This document shows positions 18,653 through 25,613 of a stretch of DNA of 64,000 bases, one piece after another. The translations under genes were made by a program, and so were the position numbers. The first letter of the stretch is position 1. The number at the start of each line of letters is the position of its first letter. Source of the DNA: Holophagaceae bacterium (lineage in GTDB: Bacteria > Acidobacteriota > Holophagae > Holophagales > Holophagaceae). The DNA lies in NCBI GenBank assembly GCA_021286765.1, contig JAJTBS010000001.1:1054001-1118000 (forward strand), given 5' to 3'. The notes beneath the pieces are model-generated. The model worked only from the letters and a program-made list of their open reading frames with translations. It did no database searches and was not told the DNA's origin.

Positions 18653-19557
18653 GCCGGGACCTTCGTCTGAATGGGGCCGGTCTTGTAGACGCAGCCTGGG
18701 AGTTCACGGCCGAAGTGTCCGGCCACATCCTTCGTAACGCCGATGAGCGCCCCCAGGTCGATGTCGAGGCGCTGTCCAGTGCGCTGGAGGCCATGCACCA
18801 GGTCCTCGGTGGCCACATTTCCCGCCGCGACCTTGGTGAAGGGGCATCCGCCAAGCCCGCCGAAGCTGGTCTCGATGGCCTTGGCGCCCGCTTCCATGGC
18901 CGCATAGACGCTGGCCATGCCAAGCCCGTAGGTGTCGTGGATGTGGGCGGTGATCTCGGCAGCGGGATCCAGCGCCAGCACCATCTGAACGTAGCGCCGG
19001 ACCTGCTCCGGGTGGGCGTGGCCCGCGGTGTCCGCCAGGCTGATGGAGGTGAGTCCAGCCTCCAGATAGGCCGCAATGATGGTCCGTACGCGGGCCTCAT
19101 CGATGGCCCCCTCGAAGCCGCAGCCGAAGGCGCTCTGGACGCTGACCTGGACCTTGCGTCCCGCCTTCTTCGCATCGAGGGCCGTGGCGACGATGCGCCG
19201 GGTGGCGTCCTCCGTGCTCATGCCCGTGTTCTTGCGACTGTGAGTCTCCGAGGCCGAGACGCCCATGCAGATGAGCTGGACGCCCACCTCCAGAGCCCGC
19301 TCAAGCCCCTTCTCGTTCAGCACCAGTCCGGACAGCGTGGCACGGTGGGTCTCCTTCGAGAGGATGCGGAACAAGTCATCGGTGTCCGCCATCTGGGGCA
19401 TCTTGTCGCCCCGCACGAAAGAGCCCACCTGGACGATGTCCACACCGGAAGCAGCCGTGCGCCGGATCCAGTCGAGCTTGACCGCCGTCGGCACCACGGT
19501 GCTTTCGGCCTGCAGGCCATCGCGTGGACCGACTTCGTGGATGAGGATCGGGTTCAT
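18649..19557 (-). CDS. hydroxymethylglutaryl-CoA lyase family protein
   Basis: A 302-residue metal-dependent TIM-barrel lyase. It opens with the HMGL signature IHEVGPRDGLQ, and has the family's cysteine loop near residue 240 as FGGLGGCPFTKVAAGNVATE (usually GCPYAPGATGN). The metal-binding HxH is seen as AHIHDTYG. HMG-CoA lyases split HMG-CoA into acetyl-CoA and acetoacetate; relatives split citramalyl-CoA or similar. Start 19557 is chosen because a GAGG overlapping the previous stop precedes it; an upstream extension falls inside the dehydrogenase gene. The substitution within GCPFTKVAAGN hints at a non-HMG substrate. Confidence 0.88.
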   Translation of the reverse strand: MNPILIHEVGPRDGLQAESTVVPTAVKLDWIRRTAASGVDIVQVGSFVRGDKMPQMADTDDLFRILSKETHRATLSGLVLNEKGLERALEVGVQLICMGVSASETHSRKNTGMSTEDATRRIVATALDAKKAGRKVQVSVQSAFGCGFEGAIDEARVRTIIAAYLEAGLTSISLADTAGHAHPEQVRRYVQMVLALDPAAEITAHIHDTYGLGMASVYAAMEAGAKAIETSFGGLGGCPFTKVAAGNVATEDLVHGLQRTGQRLDIDLGALIGVTKDVAGHFGRELPGCVYKTGPIQTKVPA

Positions 19558-19564
19558 GGCTGCC

Positions 19565-20683
19565 TCAGAGCTTGCGCGCGATGGCCTCGCCCATCTCAAG
19601 GGTCGTGGCGCTGCCACCCATGTCGTAGGTTCGGACCTGGCCCTCGGCGATGACAGCGGCGGTGGCGGCCTCAAGTTTGGCGCCCTTCTCCGTCTCGCCC
19701 AGCCAGTCCAGCATCATTTTGGCGGCCAGGATGGTGGCGATGGGATTCACCTTGTACTGGCCCGCATACTTCGGCGCACTGCCATGGCTGGGCTCGAACA
19801 CGGCCAGCTTCTCGCCGATGTTGCCGCTGCAGCCGAAGCCCAGGCCGCCCACCATCTGGGCCGCCAGGTCGCTGATGATGTCACCGAAGAGGTTGGTGGC
19901 CACCATCACGCCGTAGCTCTTGGGGTTCTTCAGCATCCACATGGTGATGGCGTCGACGTTGGCGTCGTCCATCTCGATGCCGGGGTATTCCTTGGCGATG
20001 CGCTTGCCCGTCTCCAGGAACATGCCCTCGGTGGCGCGCACCACGTTGGCCTTGTGGATGACCGTGACCTTGGGATAGCCGAACTTCTTCGCGTATTCGA
20101 AGGCGGCGCGGATGATGCGGTCGCAGCCTTTCTGGGTGTTCACCTTGCAGGTGATGGCGAACTGGTCGCCGGGGATGTCCGCAAAGTGGCCGAAGGGCTT
20201 GCTGAGCTTCTTCAGGCTCTCCTTGAGTTCATCAGGCACGGGGCTGAACTCCACGCCGGCATAGAGATCCTCGGTGTTCTCGCGGAACACCACCATGTCG
20301 ATGCCTTCCTTGTAGTTCAGGGGATTGCCGGGGTAGGCCTTGCAGGGCCGAAGGCAGGTGTAGAGGTCGAACATCTGCCGCATGCGCACGATGGGGCTGC
20401 GGTAGATGAGGCCCTTACCCTTCAGCTCGGGAACCAGCTCGGCCTCGGCGTCCTTCACGGGCTTGGAGGTGATGGCGCCGAACATGGCGGCGTGGCTGTT
20501 CTTCAACAGGTCGATGGTGCGCTGGGGGAAGGACTCGCCTTCCTTGCACCAGAACTCCCAGCCGATGTCGCCGTGGGTGTACTTCGCATCGAACTTCAGG
20601 GCGTCGAGGCAGATCTTGGCCGCCTCCATGACTTCGACGCCGACGCCGTCACCGGGCAACCACGCGATGTTGAACTGGCTCAT
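19565..20683 (-). CDS. isocitrate/isopropylmalate dehydrogenase family protein
   Basis: A 372-residue decarboxylating beta-hydroxyacid dehydrogenase. The opening (AWLPGDGVGVEVM) is the family's GDGIG motif. Substrate-site segments are YRSPIVRMRQMFDLYTCLRP and VVFRENTEDLYAGVEF, nearer to isocitrate/homoisocitrate enzymes than to LeuB. The metal-binding aspartates are in TNLFGDIISDLAAQMVGG, and the cofactor loop is EPSHGSAPKYAGQ. It is the first gene of the operon, with AGGAG before its ATG. With LeuCD-like subunits downstream it could oxidise the isomerised hydroxy-dicarboxylate to a 2-oxoacid. Exact substrate unknown. Confidence 0.87.
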   Translation of the reverse strand: MSQFNIAWLPGDGVGVEVMEAAKICLDALKFDAKYTHGDIGWEFWCKEGESFPQRTIDLLKNSHAAMFGAITSKPVKDAEAELVPELKGKGLIYRSPIVRMRQMFDLYTCLRPCKAYPGNPLNYKEGIDMVVFRENTEDLYAGVEFSPVPDELKESLKKLSKPFGHFADIPGDQFAITCKVNTQKGCDRIIRAAFEYAKKFGYPKVTVIHKANVVRATEGMFLETGKRIAKEYPGIEMDDANVDAITMWMLKNPKSYGVMVATNLFGDIISDLAAQMVGGLGFGCSGNIGEKLAVFEPSHGSAPKYAGQYKVNPIATILAAKMMLDWLGETEKGAKLEAATAAVIAEGQVRTYDMGGSATTLEMGEAIARKL

Positions 20684-20755
20684 GTTGGGCTCCTGCAGAA
20701 GGGGACTGGGGCTGCGGTGCGCCGACGCACCGGACCCGCCAATGATGACCTCCCC

Positions 20756-20785
20756 GTTAAATGTGAGCCCGGGCAGCCATCACAA
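20756..20785 (-). promoter_or_regulatory. possible promoter of the five-gene dicarboxylate operon
   Basis: On the minus strand TTGTGA and TTTAAC are 18 bases apart, about 75 bases upstream of the dehydrogenase start. A 7-base-pair hairpin (CGGTGCG/CGCACCG, 20715-20732) lies in the leader. Both hexamers match the consensus only 4 of 6, so this is a weak call. Confidence 0.25.
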
Positions 20786-20835
20786 AACCCCCCGAAATCG
20801 CATGATCCAGGGAGCCTGACCGACAAAGTGTCAAA

Positions 20836-23634
20836 TCACTTGCAGGCCAGCCAGCTGTCCCCGGTCCGTACCTCGGCGGCCAGCTTCACGCCCAGGGCAC
20901 CCAGGTCATCGGCGCCCTCCATGGCCTCCTTCAGCAGGGCCGAAGCGCGCTCCACCTCCTCCGGCGGCGCCTCCATGAGCAGCTCGTCGTGAACCTGCAG
21001 CAGCAGCCGCGCCCTCAAGCCCTCGGCCAGCAGGCTGCGGTGCAGCCGCACCATGGCCCGGCGCATCAAGTCCGCCGCGGTGCCCTGGATGACGGTGTTC
21101 ACCGCCTCGCGCAGGCCGCCGGCCTGGAATCGCTTGTCGCTGCTCTGCAGTTCCGGGATGCGGCGGATGCGACCCCAGTGCGTGCGGACCAGTCCCTCGG
21201 CGATGGCCCGGGCCTTGGTGGTTTCGATCCACTCCGCCACCTTGGGCATGCGCTCGAAGTAGCGTTCGATGAAGGCTTTGGCCTCCTTCTGGCTGACACC
21301 GATGTTGGCCGCCAGGGCAAAAGCCCCCTGGCCGTAGAGCAGGCCGAAGTTGACGGCTTTGGAGGCGCTCCGCTGCTCGGAGCTGACCTGGTCCATGGGC
21401 ACATTGAAGACCTCCGAAGCCGTGCGGCGATGGATGTCCTCGCCGGCCTCGAAGGCACCCAACAGCACGGGATCCTCGGCCACGGCCGCCACCACCCGCA
21501 GCTCGATCTGGCTGTAGTCCGCGTCCAACAGCACCCAGCCGGGCTCGGGCACGAAGGCGCCCCGGATGGCGCGACCCTCCTCGGTGCGGATGGGGATGTT
21601 CTGCAGGTTCGGATCATTGGAGGCCAGCCGTCCCGAGGCCACCACCGCCTGGTGCAGCTTGGTGTGCACGCGTCCCGTGACGGGGTTCACCATCTGCGGC
21701 AGAGCCTCCACGTAGGTCCCCAGCAGCTTCACCATCTGACGGTGGCGCAACAGCTCCCGGGCGATCTCCGCGTCGTGCTTGGTGGCCAGCTCCTCCAGGG
21801 TTTCCTCGTCGGTGCTGGGCACCTTGGTCTTGCCGGTGTACTTCACGGGCTGGTAGCCCAGCTTGCCAAAGAGGATGGCGCCCAGCTGGGTGGGGCTGTT
21901 GAGGTTGAAGGGCTCTCCCGCGAGTTCAAGCACCCGGGCCTCGGCCCGCTTGCGCTCACCGTTCATCTGCACGCCGAGTCTGGCGAGGACTTCCAGGTCA
22001 AGCCGGACCCCGTGGCCCTCCAGGGCCGCGAGTACCTCCACCAGGGGCAGGTCCACTTCCTGGTACAGCCGCTTCAGCTGGTCATCGGGAAAGGTCGCCC
22101 GCAGCTTGTCACAGAGCTGCAGGGCCAGGTCGGCATCCTCGGCGGCGTACTGCACGGCATGGTCGAAGTCGGCCTCGTCGAAGCGCTTCTGGGCCTTGCC
22201 CTTGCCCAGGACCTCCTCAAAGGCGATGGGTTTCACATCCAGCAGGCGCACGGATAGGTCGTCCAGGTTGTGGCGGACGCCGCTCTCCAGCAGAAAGCTC
22301 AGGATCATGCTGTCGTCGGCCAGGCCGGTCACCGGCAGGCCATGGCGGGCCAGGACCTGGAGGTCGTACTTGAGGTTCTGGCCGCATTTCCCGACAGCGG
22401 GATCTGCCAGCAGCGGCGCGAGGATCTGCCGGGCCTCTGCGAAGGGCAGGTTGCGGGGGTCCAGGTGCGGGGCCAACTCCGCGAAGAAGGCCCCGGCATC
22501 GCCCCGCAGATCCAGCAGCGTCTCTGGCAACCCGCTGTCCGGCAGCAGACCCGGCAAAGCCCCTTCGGTGTCGGCCGTGGCCGGTTTGAGATGGGCCAGG
22601 GGCACGTAGAGGCCTTCATTGGGCGCCCAGGCCAGGCTCAGGCCCACGAGGTGGCCGCGCGTGGGATCGATGCTGGTGGTCTCGGTATCCAGGCCGAAGC
22701 GGCCGGCCGCGCGGCAGGCGGCGGCCGCCGCTTCGAGATCCGCCAGGGAGGCAGCCGACCGGTATTTCCGCGTGCTGCCCGCCTGCTCGGCACTCTGGGT
22801 GAACTCCTTGGTGAGGGACTGGAAGCCCAGCGCCTTGAAGGTCTCCCGGGCCTTGGCCTCGTCCACACCGGGATAGACGAGGTCTTTCGGGTGCAGGGCC
22901 AGCTCCAGGTCTGTGACGACGGTGACCAGGCGCTTCGTCAGGTCGAGCCATTCCGAGGCGGTCTCCAGGCCCTCCCGCTGCTTGGGCTTCAGCTCGGCCT
23001 TGGAGGCGATCACCCCATCGAGGCTGTGGAACTTCTCCAGCAGCTGGGCCGCCCCCTTCTCCCCGATGCCTGGAACACCCTTCACATTGTCCGAGGCGTC
23101 GCCCACCAAGCTGAGGAAGTCCACCACCTGCTCGGGCCACACGCCCATGCGCGCCTTCACGCCCTCACGGTCGTGCCACACCTCCCCGTCCTTGGTGTTC
23201 AGCACCTGGATGCGCAGATCATCGTTGACCAGCTGGAGCAGGTCTTTGTCCGGGCTGACGATGACGGCGGGAAGGCCCATGGACGCGGATTCCCGGGCCA
23301 GGGTGCCCATGACATCGTCGGCCTCGTAGCCATGCAGTTCCACGATGGGGATGTTCAGGGCCTCCACCAGCTGGCGGATCATGGGGATCTGCGGCCGCAG
23401 GTCCTCGGGCATGGCGTCACGGTTGGCCTTGTATTCCGGGTAGATCTCATGCCGGAAGGTGGGCTCCGGCGTGTCGAACACGCAGGCGATGTGGCTGGGC
23501 TTGTGCCTCTCCAGCAGCTGCAGCACCAGCCGCGTGAAGGTATAGGCCGCCCCGTTCTTCAGCCGCGGATTGGCAAAGTAGCTTCTGAAAATGAAGGCAA
23601 AGGTATCGATGAGGTAGAGGCGATCCTCAGCCAT
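20836..23634 (-). CDS. polA: DNA polymerase I
   Basis: A 932-residue replication/repair polymerase with all three activities. The 5'-3' exonuclease occupies ~residues 1-290. The 3'-5' proofreading domain is intact: Asp316 and Glu318 in FGLDTETTS, NLKYD, and YAAEDAD. Polymerase motifs are A (DADYSQIELR, Asp706), B (RSASKAVNFGLLYGQG) and C (LLQVHDELLME). Start 23634 has GGAGG six bases upstream and gives MAEDRLYLIDTFAFIF. That ribosome binding site and start codon lie within a 103-bp repeat that has copied the beginning of the gene upstream twice more (see repeat entry); a frame-consistent ATG at 23703 runs through the repeat and is less likely. Confidence 0.95.
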   Translation of the reverse strand: MAEDRLYLIDTFAFIFRSYFANPRLKNGAAYTFTRLVLQLLERHKPSHIACVFDTPEPTFRHEIYPEYKANRDAMPEDLRPQIPMIRQLVEALNIPIVELHGYEADDVMGTLARESASMGLPAVIVSPDKDLLQLVNDDLRIQVLNTKDGEVWHDREGVKARMGVWPEQVVDFLSLVGDASDNVKGVPGIGEKGAAQLLEKFHSLDGVIASKAELKPKQREGLETASEWLDLTKRLVTVVTDLELALHPKDLVYPGVDEAKARETFKALGFQSLTKEFTQSAEQAGSTRKYRSAASLADLEAAAAACRAAGRFGLDTETTSIDPTRGHLVGLSLAWAPNEGLYVPLAHLKPATADTEGALPGLLPDSGLPETLLDLRGDAGAFFAELAPHLDPRNLPFAEARQILAPLLADPAVGKCGQNLKYDLQVLARHGLPVTGLADDSMILSFLLESGVRHNLDDLSVRLLDVKPIAFEEVLGKGKAQKRFDEADFDHAVQYAAEDADLALQLCDKLRATFPDDQLKRLYQEVDLPLVEVLAALEGHGVRLDLEVLARLGVQMNGERKRAEARVLELAGEPFNLNSPTQLGAILFGKLGYQPVKYTGKTKVPSTDEETLEELATKHDAEIARELLRHRQMVKLLGTYVEALPQMVNPVTGRVHTKLHQAVVASGRLASNDPNLQNIPIRTEEGRAIRGAFVPEPGWVLLDADYSQIELRVVAAVAEDPVLLGAFEAGEDIHRRTASEVFNVPMDQVSSEQRSASKAVNFGLLYGQGAFALAANIGVSQKEAKAFIERYFERMPKVAEWIETTKARAIAEGLVRTHWGRIRRIPELQSSDKRFQAGGLREAVNTVIQGTAADLMRRAMVRLHRSLLAEGLRARLLLQVHDELLMEAPPEEVERASALLKEAMEGADDLGALGVKLAAEVRTGDSWLACK

Positions 23635-23828
23635 GAGCCACCTCCGCGCCCAACGGCGAGGCCTCGCGTATCGGCGCAGCCGATACCGAGAGAATGAAGG
23701 CAAAGGTATCGATGAGGTAGAGGCGATCCTCAGCCATGAGCCACCTCCGCGCCCAACGGCGAGGCCTCGCGTATCGGCGCAGCCGATACCGAGAGAATGA
23801 AGGCAAAGGTATCGATGAGGTAGAGGCG
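23590..23828. repeat. 103-bp tandem repeat covering the polA start (two full copies plus 33 bp)
   Basis: Copies lie at 23590-23692, 23693-23795 and (33 bp only) 23796-23828, and the shared parts are identical. Read on the polA strand the order is R33-E70-R33-E70-R33. R33 encodes polA codons 5-15 (RLYLIDTFAFI). E70 carries a hairpin (GTATCGGC-TGC-GCCGATAC), a 12-base perfect palindrome (GCGAGGCCTCGC), then a GGAGG ribosome binding site, ATG and three codons (Ala-Glu-Asp). Before the first R33 there is a different start, ATG plus Pro-Glu-Asn. Because 103 is not a multiple of 3, each upstream copy runs into a stop after 36 codons. Confidence 0.95.
23627..23737 (-). CDS. 36-codon leader ORF 2, overlapping the polA start
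   Basis: It starts in the second repeat copy with the same GGAGG and ATG as polA. The first 15 residues (MAEDRLYLIDTFAFI) equal those of PolA, then the frame enters the hairpin element and ends ...EVAHG with TGA. The stop falls eight bases inside polA (ATGGCTGA), so ribosomes finishing here could restart on polA. Whether a stable peptide is made is unknown; it may be only a by-product of the duplication. Confidence 0.4.
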   Translation of the reverse strand: MAEDRLYLIDTFAFILSVSAAPIREASPLGAEVAHG

Positions 23829-23840
23829 GTTTTCAGGCAT
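23730..23840 (-). CDS. 36-codon leader ORF 1 (possibly the ancestral polA start)
   Basis: It starts at an ATG with only a weak GGGGG upstream, reads MPENRLYLIDTFAFI, which is PolA-like with a different residue set at positions 2-4, then follows the hairpin element and stops 36 codons on, overlapping leader ORF 2 by 8 bases. The unique codons 2-4 suggest this was the original polA start before the 70-bp element entered. Inference from the repeat structure. Confidence 0.4.
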   Translation of the reverse strand: MPENRLYLIDTFAFILSVSAAPIREASPLGAEVAHG

Positions 23841-23930
23841 GCCCCCAGTCTGGCAGGGCAGTCCGGAAATCAAGCCATCCGCCCCACCCGACGATGCAGG
23901 GGAGACATCGATTTCCAACCGGAGCCCGCC

Positions 23931-24383
23931 ATGAGCCTGCGATCCATCCTGACCATCGCCACCATCTGCCTGGCCGGCACCCTCCAGGCCCAGGACCCGA
24001 AGCCGAAGGCCCAGGCCCTCGTCAAGGAGGCCGTGGCCTTCGCAAAGAAGAACGGCAAGGAAGCCCTCCTGAAAGAGATCAACCAGGGCCAGGGCCGCTT
24101 CCATGTGAAAAGCGGCGAGGACCTCTACGTCTTCGTCTACGACATGGCGGGCGTCTGCCAGGCCATCGGCTTCCAGAGCCAGATGGTGGGCGTGAACCGC
24201 TGGGGTGTGAAGGATCCCGACGGGAAGTTCTTCCTCCAGGAGATGATCAACCTCACCAAGACCAAAGGGAGTGGCTGGGTGGACTACAAGTACCCCAATC
24301 CCAAGAGCGGGAAGATCGAGGCCAAGACCTCGTATGTGGAGTCTCTGGACGGCTGGATGGTGGGCTGCGGCGTCTACAAGTAG
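23931..24383 (+). CDS. secreted single-Cache domain protein
   Basis: A 150-residue protein: a signal peptide (residues 1-~22, ending LQAQD), a short helix, then an sCache_2-type domain. The diagnostic segments are DLYVFVYDMAGVCQAIGFQS, KDPDGKFFLQEMINL, GSGWVDYKYPNPKSGKIEAK and the closing SYVESLDGWMVGCGVYK. Cache domains bind small ligands outside the membrane; they usually belong to chemoreceptors or kinases, but stand-alone secreted forms are common in this type of bacterium. The start has GGAG upstream. It is divergent from polA and convergent with the next SDR, so it is a single-gene unit. Confidence 0.85.
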   Translation: MSLRSILTIATICLAGTLQAQDPKPKAQALVKEAVAFAKKNGKEALLKEINQGQGRFHVKSGEDLYVFVYDMAGVCQAIGFQSQMVGVNRWGVKDPDGKFFLQEMINLTKTKGSGWVDYKYPNPKSGKIEAKTSYVESLDGWMVGCGVYK

Positions 24384-24384
24384 C

Positions 24385-25209
24385 TCAAGCCAGGCCATAA
24401 AAGCGGCGCATCACCTTCTCCCACCAGGTCGCCGGCAGGAGGGCCTTCAGCTTGCCCACCCAGAAGGCATCCCATCCCACCGTCACCCGGCGCGGCGGCC
24501 GCTCAGCCTCGAGGGCGAGAAGCAGCTTGCGGGCGCAGGCCTCCGCATCCATGCCGTAGCGCTCCGCCTGCTGCTTCCTGCCTTCCAGGTAGTGGGCGAA
24601 GACGGCCTCGTACCGCGTGCCCCGGGCACGCTCAGGCAGATCTCCCCAGGCTCTGGCCAGGGTGTCGCGGAACGCCGTCCGGACGGCCCCAGGCTCCACC
24701 AGCACCACCGCCACCTCGTGCCCCACCTCCAGCCGCAGGCTCTCCGCCAGGGCCACCACGGCATGTTTCGACGCATTGTAGGGACCGGCCAAGGGGATGG
24801 ACAGGCGCCCGAGCATGGATGACACCTGGAGGATCCGCGCACCGGGTTCGCGGCGAAGTTGGGGCAGAAAGGCGTTGGTGACAGCCTGCAGTCCGATGAC
24901 ATTGGTCTCGAACTGCGCCCGGAGTTCCTCCGGTCGAACGAGCTCCAGGGGGCCCACCTGGGCGTATCCCGCGTTGTTCACCAGGGCCTTAAGCGGCAAG
25001 TCCGCGCAGGCTGCGGCTGCGGCGGCGATGCTGGCGGCGTCCGTCACGTCCAGCGGCAGCAGGCGCAGGTCGTGTCCCGGCGGCAGTTCCGAAAGGGAAT
25101 CCAGGTTCCTGGCCGTGGCCACCACCCCCCAGCCGGCCTCCCGGCAGAGGGGCACCAGAGCCCGGCCAATGCCCGTGGAACAGCCGGTGATGAGAACCCA
25201 GCGACGCAT
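24385..25209 (-). CDS. SDR family oxidoreductase
   Basis: A 274-residue classical SDR: LITGCSTGIGRAL cofactor loop at residues ~6-18, LVNNAGYAQVGPLE (~90-103), catalytic serine in ILQVSSMLGR and the YNASK Tyr-Lys pair with the following HAVVALAESLRLEV helix. The C-terminal part (VGWDAFWVGKLKALLPATW) is membrane-prone and typical of the retinol-dehydrogenase-like group annotated as SDR family oxidoreductase. It is a monocistronic gene downstream of a terminator. No substrate can be inferred. Confidence 0.87.
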   Translation of the reverse strand: MRRWVLITGCSTGIGRALVPLCREAGWGVVATARNLDSLSELPPGHDLRLLPLDVTDAASIAAAAAACADLPLKALVNNAGYAQVGPLELVRPEELRAQFETNVIGLQAVTNAFLPQLRREPGARILQVSSMLGRLSIPLAGPYNASKHAVVALAESLRLEVGHEVAVVLVEPGAVRTAFRDTLARAWGDLPERARGTRYEAVFAHYLEGRKQQAERYGMDAEACARKLLLALEAERPPRRVTVGWDAFWVGKLKALLPATWWEKVMRRFYGLA

Positions 25210-25231
25210 CCATCCATCCTTTCACATCCTG

Positions 25232-25262
25232 CAGAACGGGGCGCCCAGGGCGCCCCGTTCTG
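25232..25262. terminator. terminator hairpin
   Basis: Two 15-base arms (CAGAACGGGGCGCCC / GGGCGCCCCGTTCTG) around a single central base form a long perfect inverted repeat, 24 bases after the stop of the small minus-strand gene and 23 bases before the SDR start. It probably ends transcription of the small gene. Confidence 0.75.
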
Positions 25263-25285
25263 GAGGCTCGGTCTTCGGCCCAGGC

Positions 25286-25573
25286 CTACTTCTTTTTGGC
25301 TGGGGCCTTGGCGGCCCCCTTGCTCTCGATCTTCGTGGCCACCTGCTTATAGGTCACGGTGACCTTGTCCCCGGCCTTGATGGCCTCTTTTCCGGCGGTA
25401 CCGCCATCCGTGTAGAAGCGCCATTCCTCCTTGCCCAGATCGAGGGTGAAACTGTCCGTGGAGACTTCCTTCACGACGCCGGTCTTCTGGTAGCTGGCGG
25501 CCGCGGCGGCCCAGCCAAGGGCGGCACCGAGGATGGCAGTGGCAGCGACGGCCGCGATCGACTTCAGGCGCAT
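25286..25573 (-). CDS. small secreted or membrane-anchored hypothetical protein
   Basis: A 95-residue protein with an N-terminal hydrophobic segment (residues ~5-27) and a compact beta-rich body (GVVKEVSTDSFTLDLGKEEW, then AGDKVTVTYKQVATKI), like the small OB-fold DUF5666-type domains, followed by a lysine/alanine tail (KAPAKKK). No recognised family. The start has GGAGAG upstream. It follows the ispH-ubiA gene at 40 bases and ends at a strong hairpin, so it may be the tail of that transcript. Confidence 0.65.
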   Translation of the reverse strand: MRLKSIAAVAATAILGAALGWAAAAASYQKTGVVKEVSTDSFTLDLGKEEWRFYTDGGTAGKEAIKAGDKVTVTYKQVATKIESKGAAKAPAKKK

Positions 25574-25613
25574 GGGGCTCTCCTTGGAAAAGGTGCCCCA
25601 AGGCTAGCAGAAG

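Noticed and set aside
20715-20732. Hairpin as the polA terminator
   Set aside because: The 7-base-pair stem lies over 100 bases after the polA stop, has no T tract and falls in the presumed leader of the next operon.
23590-23828. CRISPR-like array
   Set aside because: The units are 103 bp, repeat a coding segment plus palindromes, and there are no unique spacers or cas genes.
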